NCBI GenBank assembly: GCA_009733745.1
Contig: WNWL01000003.1
Location: 124,001 to 188,000 of the forward strand
Origin: Oceanobacillus sp. HTM 045
Lineage (GTDB): Bacteria > Pseudomonadota > Alphaproteobacteria > Rhodobacterales > Rhodobacteraceae
DNA: 64,000 bases
Direction: 5' to 3'
Numbering within the stretch: the stretch's first letter is position 1; the number at the start of each line of letters is the position of its first letter. This document shows positions 57,591 to 64,000 of the stretch, piece by piece. The translations under genes were made by a program, and so were the position numbers. The notes under the pieces were generated by a model, which was not told the DNA's origin, searched no databases, and worked only from the letters and a program-made list of their open reading frames with translations.

Positions 57591-59009
57591 ATGACAGAAA
57601 AACGCTATCCGAGAGACCTGCACGGCCACGGGGCAGAACCTCCCGATCCCCGGTGGCCCGGAAACGCGCGGATCGCGGTCCAGATCGTCATGAACTTCGA
57701 GGAGGGTGGCGAGAACTGCCTCCTGCATGGCGACCCCGCCTCGGAGGCGTTCCTGTCGGAGGTCGTCGGCGCGCAGCCTTGGCTCGGCCAGCGGCACTGG
57801 AACATGGAGACGATCTACGACTACGGTGCGCGGGCAGGCTTCTGGCGGCTGCATCGGTTGCTTGCCGGGGCGGAAATTCCGGTGACAGTTTTCGGAGTGG
57901 CCACGGCGCTCGCACGCGCCCCTGCTCAGGTCGAAGCAATGCAGCGGGCCGGCTGGGAGATCGCCAGCCACGGGCTCAAGTGGATCGAGTACAAGGACTT
58001 CACCCCGGAGGAAGAGCGCGCGCATATGCGCGAGGCCATCGCGCTCCACGCCGAGGTGACTGGCGAGCGCCCTTGCGGTTGGTACACGGGGCGCTGCTCG
58101 ATCAACACGGTCAACCTGGCCTCGGCGGAGGGGTTCGACTGGGTTGCCGACAGCTACGCGGACGAGTTGCCCTACTGGTACGCCCATCCCGGCGGGCATC
58201 AGCTCATCGTGCCCTACACGCTCGATGCCAACGACATGCGCTTCGCCACGCCTCAGGGGTTCAACTCGGGCGACCAGTTCTTCGCCTACCTGCGCGACAG
58301 CTTCGACATGCTCTACGCGGAGGGGATGGCGGGGGCACCGAAGATGATGTCGGTGGGCCTGCATTGCCGCCTCGCGGGCCGGCCAGGGCGGGCGCTGGCG
58401 CTCCAGAGGTTCCTCGGACACGCTCGGGCGCATGAGGGCGTCTGGTTCGCGACACGGGGTGACATTGCGCGGCATTGGGCAGCGCGTTTTCCCCCGCCTT
58501 CCCCAGGACCATCGAGCCTCGACCGGGAGGCTTTCGTTTCCCGCTTCGGCAGCGTCTTCGAGCACTCGCCGTGGGTCGCGGAGCGGGCCTTCGACCTGGA
58601 ACTCGGGCCAGCTCACGACACCGCAGCGGGATTGCATTCCGCCCTGTGCAGGGTGTTCCGCGCCGCTTCCGACGATGAACGGCTCGGCGTTCTGAACGCC
58701 CACCCGGACCTCGCGGGAAAGCTCGCCGCTGCCCGCCGCCTCACCGCCGACTCGACCGCCGAGCAGGCAAGCGCAGGGCTGGATGCGCTGACGGACGAGG
58801 AGCGGGAGGCTTTCACGCGGATGAACGCGGCCTACCGCGAGAAGTTCGGCTTCCCGTTCATCATCGCCGTCCGCGACCACGACAAGCCCGGCATCCTCGC
58901 CGCCTTCCAGCGGCGGCTGGAAAACGACCGGGCGAGTGAACTTGCAGAAGCCTGCCGGCAGGTCGAACGCATCGCGCGCATCCGCCTCGACGGGATGCTG
59001 CCGCGATGA
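57591..59009 (+). CDS. puuE: PuuE allantoinase fused to OHCU decarboxylase (UraD)
   Basis: A 472-residue bifunctional protein. Residues about 1-305 are a PuuE polysaccharide-deacetylase-type allantoinase ([37 protein letters not shown]). Residues about 310-472 are UraD ([44 protein letters not shown] in part), which makes S-allantoin from OHCU. Joining consecutive enzymes explains why no separate uraD exists beside xdh. ATG 57591 begins the family N-terminus ([12 protein letters not shown]). An exact copy of the GAAATTCCGGTGACA motif lies at 57873. Confidence 0.93.
   Translation: MTEKRYPRDLHGHGAEPPDPRWPGNARIAVQIVMNFEEGGENCLLHGDPASEAFLSEVVGAQPWLGQRHWNMETIYDYGARAGFWRLHRLLAGAEIPVTVFGVATALARAPAQVEAMQRAGWEIASHGLKWIEYKDFTPEEERAHMREAIALHAEVTGERPCGWYTGRCSINTVNLASAEGFDWVADSYADELPYWYAHPGGHQLIVPYTLDANDMRFATPQGFNSGDQFFAYLRDSFDMLYAEGMAGAPKMMSVGLHCRLAGRPGRALALQRFLGHARAHEGVWFATRGDIARHWAARFPPPSPGPSSLDREAFVSRFGSVFEHSPWVAERAFDLELGPAHDTAAGLHSALCRVFRAASDDERLGVLNAHPDLAGKLAAARRLTADSTAEQASAGLDALTDEEREAFTRMNAAYREKFGFPFIIAVRDHDKPGILAAFQRRLENDRASELAEACRQVERIARIRLDGMLPR
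57873..57887 (+). repeat. GAAATTCCGGTGACA motif, copy 2
   Basis: Identical to 7464-7478, here in the sense strand of puuE (encoding GAEIPVTVF). The two genes are unrelated and the frames differ, so shared protein sequence does not explain it. Confidence 0.5.
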
Positions 59010-59127
59010 GCGCCTTCCGGGCCAGCACGCGAACAGGATAAAGCCGCCACCCGGCATGGAACCGGGGGCCAGAGGGGAAACCGCTCGAGAGGGAAGACAC
59101 GAGACGACAAACCTGAAAGGGGACATC

Positions 59128-60531
59128 ATGGCCGTGGACCAATCCATCGGGACGCCCGAACAGATGCGCGACCCGAACTACATGCCGCCGATCGCCAAGG
59201 CGGTTCCGCTCGGCATCCAGCATGTCCTCGCGATGTTCGTCTCGAACGTCACGCCCGCGATCATCGTCGCGGGGCAGGCGGGGTTCGGCTTCGGCTCGAA
59301 CTCGCCGGACTTCCCCGAGATGATCTACATGATCCAGATGTCGATGTTCTTCGCCGGCATCGCCACGCTGTTCCAGACCATCGGCCTCGGCCCCGTCGGC
59401 GCGCGCCTGCCGGTGGTCCAGGGCACGAGCTTCGCCATCCTGCCGATCATGATCCCGCTGGTGGCGGGCAAGGGCGTGGAGGCGCTTCCCGCCCTGTTCA
59501 GCGGGGTACTGGTCGGCGGGCTCTTCCACGCGAGCCTCGGCTTCGTGATCGGGCGTATCCGCTTCGCGCTGCCACCACTCGTCACCGGGCTGGTGGTGCT
59601 GATGATCGGCCTCGCGCTGGTGAAGGTCGGCATCCAGTACGCCGCGGGGGGTGTGCCCGCGATCGGCACGGAGGAATACGGCTCGCTGCAGAACTGGGGC
59701 GTGGCGCTGGTGGTCATCCTCGTCACCCTCGGGCTCAAGTTCTTCACCCACGGGATGCTCTCGATCTCCGCGGTGCTGATCGGGCTGATCGCGGGATATC
59801 TCGTCGCCCTGCCGCTCGGCATGGTGAGCTTCGGCAATATCGCCAATGCCGCCACCTTCGCCGCGCCGGAGCCGTTCCATTTCGGCTTCGAGTTCTCGAC
59901 CGCAGCGGTGGTCGGCTTCTGCCTCATGGCCTTCGTCTCGGCCATCGAGACGGTAGGAGATATCTCGGGCATCACCAAGGGCGGCGCCGGGCGGGAGGCG
60001 ACCGACAGGGAGGTTGCCGGCGCGACCTTTGCCGACGGTCTCGGCTCCGCCGCCGCCGGCATCTTCGGCGCCCTGCCCAACACGTCCTTCAGCCAGAACG
60101 TCGGCCTGATCGCGATGACCGGGCTGATGAGCCGCCATGTAGTGACCTTCGGCGCCATCTTCCTGATCCTCGCAGGGCTGGTTCCGAAGGTCGGCGCGGC
60201 GATCTCGACCATTCCCATCGAAGTGCTCGGCGGCGGAGTGATCGTGATGTTCGGCATGGTCGCTGCGGCCGGCATCTCGATGCTTTCCGACGTCGACTGG
60301 AACCGGCGCAACATGGTGATCTTCGCAGTGGCGCTCTCGGTCGGGCTCGGTCTTCAGCTCGAACCCGGCGCGCTCCAGCACATGCCCGACACGGCGCGGA
60401 TCCTGCTGACCTCCGGGCTCCTTCCGGCGGCGGCGATCGCGATCGTACTGAACCTGGTGCTGCCCGAGGACGTCACCGCCGACCAGACGGACGAGATTGC
60501 GGGAGGCATGCGCGGCGAAAAGCGCCCGTAG
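59128..60531 (+). CDS. NCS2-family purine (xanthine/urate) permease
   Basis: A 467-residue transporter with about 14 hydrophobic segments, the N-terminal LGIQHVLAMFVSNVTPA and the NAT signature (TSFSQNVGLIAMTG, residues near 322-335). ATG 59128 follows AAAGGGGACATC. It lies 118 bp after puuE on the same strand, so uptake of xanthine or urate feeding this pathway is likely; exact specificity is not readable. Confidence 0.92.
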   Translation: MAVDQSIGTPEQMRDPNYMPPIAKAVPLGIQHVLAMFVSNVTPAIIVAGQAGFGFGSNSPDFPEMIYMIQMSMFFAGIATLFQTIGLGPVGARLPVVQGTSFAILPIMIPLVAGKGVEALPALFSGVLVGGLFHASLGFVIGRIRFALPPLVTGLVVLMIGLALVKVGIQYAAGGVPAIGTEEYGSLQNWGVALVVILVTLGLKFFTHGMLSISAVLIGLIAGYLVALPLGMVSFGNIANAATFAAPEPFHFGFEFSTAAVVGFCLMAFVSAIETVGDISGITKGGAGREATDREVAGATFADGLGSAAAGIFGALPNTSFSQNVGLIAMTGLMSRHVVTFGAIFLILAGLVPKVGAAISTIPIEVLGGGVIVMFGMVAAAGISMLSDVDWNRRNMVIFAVALSVGLGLQLEPGALQHMPDTARILLTSGLLPAAAIAIVLNLVLPEDVTADQTDEIAGGMRGEKRP

Positions 60532-60556
60532 CAGCAGGCGCGATCCGGGCGGCGGC

Positions 60557-60641
60557 TGGTCCGGGCGGTGGGGCTCGAACCCACATGACCGAAGTCGAGG
60601 GATTTTAAGTCCCTTGCGTCTACCAGTTCCGCCACGCCCGG
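60557..60641 (-). tRNA. tRNA-Leu (TAA)
   Basis: An 85-nt class II tRNA with encoded CCA. The acceptor CCGGGCG pairs with CGCCCGG; anticodon stem GGGA/TCCC encloses CTTAAAA with anticodon TAA; a long variable arm and the T-arm GTGGGTTCGAGCCCCAC are present. It sits in the only large convergent gap that lacks repeat A. Confidence 0.97.
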
Positions 60642-60724
60642 ACGCTGCGCCGCAACCCTGCGGCGAAGCTACTTATCGCAAGCCGCAAGGCAAGTGAAAG
60701 GGCCGCTGAACCACGCTTGCGATG

Positions 60725-61474
60725 TCAGTCGGGCGGCGTCTCCTCGACATTGCCGACACCCATCCCCACGAGCATGTCCCTGACAGCCTGCGCCGCCGCA
60801 TCGAGCGCGGCCTCGTCGGAGGACCGGGCGATCAGCGTGGTCCCCAGTCCTCCGCGGTAGAAGGGGTATGACCCCAGGCTCACCGCCGGGTGCGCCTCCG
60901 CGACCTGCGCCAGTGCCACGGCGACGTCGCCTTCCGGTACGGGCACCCGGAAGGCCCAGGACCGAACCGGCGCGCCGCCCTTCAGCGTCGGTCGCACGGT
61001 CTCGACCATCACCTTGAAGATGTCGGGCACGCCGGCCATCACGTGCACGTTGCCGAGCCGGAAGCCCGGCGCCTGGCTGAGCGGGTTCTCGATCAGGTCG
61101 GCCCCATCGGGAATCCGCGCCATGCGCAGGCGGGCCTCGTTGATGTCGTCGGTGCCGTAATAGGCTGCCAGGATCGCCCGCGCGTCCTCCCGTACACCGA
61201 TAAGCACGCCGAAGGCGGCGGCGACGGCATCCGCGGTGATATCGTCATGCGTCGGGCCGATCCCGCCCGACGTGAAGACATAGTCGACCCGCGACCGCAG
61301 CGTGTTCACCGCCTCGACGATGGCGTCCCGGCCGTCGGCCACCACCCGGATCTCCGTCAGCCGGATGCCGATCTCGGTCATGACCCCCGCGAGATGGTGG
61401 GCGTTGCCCTCGCGGGTGCGTCCCGAGAGGATCTCGTCCCCGATCACGATCATCGCTGCCGTCGGTCCGGACAT
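60725..61474 (-). CDS. CinA-type molybdopterin-binding-fold protein
   Basis: A 249-residue MoaB/Mog-fold (CinA N-terminal) protein: GDEILSGRTREGNAHHLAG and GGIGPTHDD motifs. It lacks the C-terminal CinA deamidase domain, so it is a stand-alone COG1058 protein, a family linked to nicotinamide-nucleotide pyrophosphatase activity. ATG 61474 follows GGGAGAGCGGTA and is preferred to 61501. Divergent from the small membrane protein gene. Confidence 0.88.
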   Translation of the reverse strand: MSGPTAAMIVIGDEILSGRTREGNAHHLAGVMTEIGIRLTEIRVVADGRDAIVEAVNTLRSRVDYVFTSGGIGPTHDDITADAVAAAFGVLIGVREDARAILAAYYGTDDINEARLRMARIPDGADLIENPLSQAPGFRLGNVHVMAGVPDIFKVMVETVRPTLKGGAPVRSWAFRVPVPEGDVAVALAQVAEAHPAVSLGSYPFYRGGLGTTLIARSSDEAALDAAAQAVRDMLVGMGVGNVEETPPD

Positions 61475-61640
61475 TACCGCTCTCCCGTTCCGTGCCTGCA
61501 CCCTGCGTCAGAATGTTCGGGAACGCGCCCCGCATCCCGATCGTTTGACCTGCATCAGACGTATATGCGCGCGGCGCGCTCCGAGCCAACCGGAACCGCG
61601 CTCGCACCAACCTGTGCGACGATCAGGAGGAGAACGAAAC

Positions 61641-61832
61641 ATGCGGGAGCGTGACCGAACCGAAGGCCCCAAGATCCTGAAGGACGAGGTTACCTCGAAC
61701 GGCGCGTCGGAGACCGAAGGACCGCCCAATGCGGAGGCACACGGCATCTGGCGAATCCTGCGAAACAGCCTCCTCCTCGCTTTCGTCGCCTTCGCAGGCG
61801 TGGTGGCCTGGTTCGAATTCGGCGCCGCCTGA
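61641..61832 (+). CDS. Small single-pass membrane protein
   Basis: A 63-residue protein with a charged N-terminal half and one transmembrane segment (about 41-60, IWRILRNSLLLAFVAFAGVVAW in part). A strong ribosome-binding site, AGGAGGAGAACGAAAC, precedes ATG 61641, which supports translation. It begins a probable operon with sfsA and map. No family recognised. Confidence 0.72.
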   Translation: MRERDRTEGPKILKDEVTSNGASETEGPPNAEAHGIWRILRNSLLLAFVAFAGVVAWFEFGAA

Positions 61833-61896
61833 GCCCGGCGCGGGCTGCCGACTTATCGGCATTGCCCGCCGCGGCCGGATGAGTAACGTGCGGGGC

Positions 61897-62631
61897 ATGG
61901 AGTTTTTCCGCCCCCTCGTTCCCGGCACCCTGATCCGCCGATACAAGCGGTTCCTCGCCGATGTCCGGCTCGATGACGGCACCGAGGTCACGTCCCACTG
62001 CGCCAATCCCGGCGCGATGACGGGCCTTGCCGACCCCGGAACGAGGGTCTGGCTGGAACCGAACGACGATCCGAAGAAGAAGCTGAAGTATGGCTGGCGC
62101 CTCGTCGAACTGGGCGGCGGCCACTGGGCCGGGATCGACACGTCGGTTCCGAACCGGGTGGTCGGCGACGCGCTGCGAGCGGGCGAAATCCCCGGCATTT
62201 CAGGCGAAGTTCGCCCGGAAGTCCGCTATGGCACCAACAGCCGTATCGATTTCCTCGTCACGGGCGACGGCCCCGACACCTATGTCGAAGTCAAGAACGT
62301 CCACCTCCGGCGAACGGGGGATTTCGCCGAGTTTCCCGATTCGGTGACGAGCCGCGGGGCGAAGCATCTGGAGGAACTCGGCAAGGTGGTGAGCGCCGGC
62401 GGGCGGGCGGTGATGCTCTATCTCGTGCAGCGGACCGACTGTTCCCGCCTCGGCTTTGCGGCCGACATCGACCCGGTTTACGCTGCGACGCTCGAACGCG
62501 CCGTGACCGCAGGCGTTGAAGCGATGGCCCTTACCTGCCATATCGGACCGAAGGGTGTCGGCATCGCTGGCGCCGTTCCGGTGACATTGCCTGGCGGCCC
62601 GCCCGTGGTGGCGGCGGAGGAGAAGGCATGA
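61897..62631 (+). CDS. sfsA: SfsA-like protein (sugar fermentation stimulation homologue)
   Basis: A 244-residue SfsA-family protein with LVPGTLIRRYKRFLADV, HCANPGAMTGL and the nuclease-fold-like SRIDFLVTGDGPDTYVEVKNVHL (in part), D..EVK acidic motif. The molecular function is uncertain; a DNA-binding or nuclease role has been discussed. ATG 61897 and the in-frame ATG 61879 are both possible. The stop overlaps map by 4 bp. GGTGACATTG recurs near its end (62580). Confidence 0.9.
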   Translation: MEFFRPLVPGTLIRRYKRFLADVRLDDGTEVTSHCANPGAMTGLADPGTRVWLEPNDDPKKKLKYGWRLVELGGGHWAGIDTSVPNRVVGDALRAGEIPGISGEVRPEVRYGTNSRIDFLVTGDGPDTYVEVKNVHLRRTGDFAEFPDSVTSRGAKHLEELGKVVSAGGRAVMLYLVQRTDCSRLGFAADIDPVYAATLERAVTAGVEAMALTCHIGPKGVGIAGAVPVTLPGGPPVVAAEEKA

Positions 62632-63455
62632 AGACAACGGTGACGAACCGTCAGGATCAGGACGTCCGCCGCACGGTCGAGGGGATTCGCCTCTACGACG
62701 TGGCGGAGTTCGAGGGAATGCGCCGCGCGGGCCGCGTCGCCGCCGAGTGCCTCGACATGATCGGCGAGTTCGTCGTTCCGGGGGTGCGCACCGGCGAGCT
62801 GGACGAGCGCTGTCACGAGTTCATGGTCGCCGCGGGTGCGCGCCCGGCCACGCTGGGCTACCGCGGCTATACCAAGTCATCCTGCATCTCGATCAATCAC
62901 GTCGTCTGCCACGGCATCCCCGGCGACAAGATGCTGCGCGACGGCGATATCCTGAACATCGACGTCACCGCGATTCTCGACGGCTGGTACGGCGACAGCT
63001 CGCGCATGTACGTAGCCGGGCGGCCGAACCGGAAGGCCGAGCGCCTCATCCACGTCACCCACGAATCGCTGATGCGCGGCATTGCGGAAGTGCGGCCCGG
63101 GGGGCATTTCGGCGATATCGGCGCGGCCATCCAGTCCTACGCGGAAGGCGAGCGGATGTCTGTGGTGCGCGACTTCTGCGGCCACGGAATCGGGCGCGTC
63201 TTCCATGACGAGCCGAACGTGCTGCACTATGGCCGCCGCGGAGCCGGCCCGCAGATCCGGCCGGGCATGATCTTCACCATCGAGCCGATGGTAAACCTCG
63301 GCGCGCCGCAGACCAAGACGCTGGCCGACGGCTGGACCGCCGTGACCCGCGACCGTTCGCTCTCGGCCCAGTTCGAGCATTCCATCGGCGTCACGGAAGA
63401 CGGGTACGAGATCTTCACGCTCTCGCCCGCGGGCAAGTTCTTCCCCGACTGGTAA
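62628..63455 (+). CDS. map: Methionine aminopeptidase type I
   Basis: Removes N-terminal methionine. The 275-residue enzyme has the metal-binding residues in order: NIDVTAILDGWYGDSS (Asp, Asp), GHGIGRVFHDEP (His), TIEPMVNLG (Glu) and SAQFEHSIGVTEDG (Glu). The N-terminus is about 15-20 residues longer than E. coli Map. It is coupled to sfsA by ATGA. Confidence 0.96.
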   Translation: MKTTVTNRQDQDVRRTVEGIRLYDVAEFEGMRRAGRVAAECLDMIGEFVVPGVRTGELDERCHEFMVAAGARPATLGYRGYTKSSCISINHVVCHGIPGDKMLRDGDILNIDVTAILDGWYGDSSRMYVAGRPNRKAERLIHVTHESLMRGIAEVRPGGHFGDIGAAIQSYAEGERMSVVRDFCGHGIGRVFHDEPNVLHYGRRGAGPQIRPGMIFTIEPMVNLGAPQTKTLADGWTAVTRDRSLSAQFEHSIGVTEDGYEIFTLSPAGKFFPDW

Positions 63456-63474
63456 GACCGGGCCGCCGCGGCGC

Positions 63475-63503
63475 TTGACGGGCGCGCGGATCGCCTGTGT
63501 CAT
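63475..63503 (+). promoter_or_regulatory. Probable promoter of the IPNS-like gene
   Basis: TTGACG (63475-63480, 5 of 6 to consensus), an exact 17-bp spacer and TGTCAT (63498-63503, 4 of 6) lie 42 bp before ATG 63546. Confidence 0.5.
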
Positions 63504-63545
63504 CGTCGGTCAGTTGCGGCGCAGACAGCCTGACTGGAGAGCCCC

Positions 63546-64000
63546 ATGATACCGGCAATCCCCATCGAGGACCTTCTTCGGGACCGCGCCGACGCCGCGA
63601 TAACCGAAGGCGCGTCGCAGTCCGGCTTTCTCACTCTGACCGGTGTAGACGCCGCGCTTGGGACGGGCGCAACGCGCCAGGAGATGCTCGGCTTCTTCGG
63701 CGTGCCCGGCGAGATCAAGGCGCAGGTCACCCGGAACCGGTATGACCCTTCCAAGCCACATGTTTATCGCGGCTACTTTCCGGCGCGCCCGGAACTGGAC
63801 GAGATGCTCGAGGGCTACGACATCGGCCCCGACATCCTCGCCCCGGCGCAGGCCGGGGACGGAACCGACCCGCTGACGGAACCGACCCCTGTTCCCGCGG
63901 TCGATGGTTGGCCGGAAGCCGTCGCGAGATACTACGCGGCGATGCTCCAGGTCGGGCGCGCCGTCACCCGCGCACTGCTCCGCGGCATCGGGGTGGACGA
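63546..64000 (+). CDS. Isopenicillin N synthase-like 2-oxoglutarate/Fe(II) oxygenase, 3' end beyond window
   Basis: The first 151 residues of a gene cut by the window edge. The N-terminus MIPAIPIEDLL, the GFLTLTGVD segment, FFGVPGEIKAQVTRN and HVYRGYFPA match the DIOX_N/IPNS-like family N-terminal domain. The catalytic HxD...H lies beyond the edge. ATG 63546 follows CTGGAGAGCCCC. Substrate is unknown; many bacterial members are annotated only as oxidoreductases. Confidence 0.78.
   Translation, partial: MIPAIPIEDLLRDRADAAITEGASQSGFLTLTGVDAALGTGATRQEMLGFFGVPGEIKAQVTRNRYDPSKPHVYRGYFPARPELDEMLEGYDIGPDILAPAQAGDGTDPLTEPTPVPAVDGWPEAVARYYAAMLQVGRAVTRALLRGIGVD

Overview
This is a GC-rich (about 70% by eye) alphaproteobacterial chromosome segment. 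Gene content and styles (FNR- and Irr-like boxes, PuuD-type urate hydroxylase, PuuE-UraD fusion, protocatechuate genes beside a beta-keto acid cleavage enzyme, many ATGA/GTGA overlaps, frequent GTG and TTG starts) point to Rhodobacterales (Rhodobacter/Roseobacter group). No plasmid, phage, insertion-sequence or CRISPR genes are visible. Coding density is high and most genes look like vertically inherited core or regional genes.

Layout: 1-6.2 kb holds acetyl-CoA synthetase, an unknown helix-rich protein, an outer-membrane protein behind a perfect FNR box, and a small GIY-YIG protein. 6.2-9.7 kb has mtaB-dapF, tRNA-Lys and a MOT1-type molybdate transporter. 9.8-14.3 kb has an orphan ModA-like binding protein, then a shikimate/quinate dehydrogenase followed by pcaC-pcaH-pcaG and a BKACE enzyme (protocatechuate ring cleavage). 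14.3-22.4 kb (minus strand) is a nine-gene run: response regulator, histidine kinase, MoxR ATPase, DUF58, DUF4381, two VWA proteins, a TPR protein and a BatD-like protein. 22.5-28.9 kb is a two-gene operon of an M48-like metallopeptidase and a 1714-residue kinase-like/DUF4011/SF1 helicase/nuclease-fold protein, the best candidate here for an undescribed system. 29-40 kb carries mixed housekeeping genes (trpS, htpX-like, usp, nfuA, tsaB, rimI, panC). 40-47.4 kb is a second MoxR cluster (DUF4129, DUF4350, MoxR, DUF58, SpoIIM, RDD, membrane protein). 47.7-60.5 kb is a purine catabolism region: uraH-xdhA-xdhB-xdhC-puuD-guaD on the minus strand, a BisC-like molybdoenzyme after it, and puuE-uraD plus an NCS2 permease divergently. 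60.5-64 kb has tRNA-Leu, a CinA-type protein, a small membrane protein, sfsA, map and the start of an IPNS-like oxygenase.

Themes: molybdenum supply (MOT1, ModA-like) and use (xanthine dehydrogenase, BisC-like) occur in the same window; the purine genes cover guanine to allantoate on paper; two paralogous MoxR/DUF58 chaperone-like systems lie 20 kb apart. The intergenic regions hold an unreported-looking repeat family (A, six copies of about 170-190 bp with three hairpins; one arm pair shows compensatory changes) that occupies every convergent gap larger than 100 bp except the one holding a tRNA gene, and a second 42-bp double-hairpin repeat (B, two copies).
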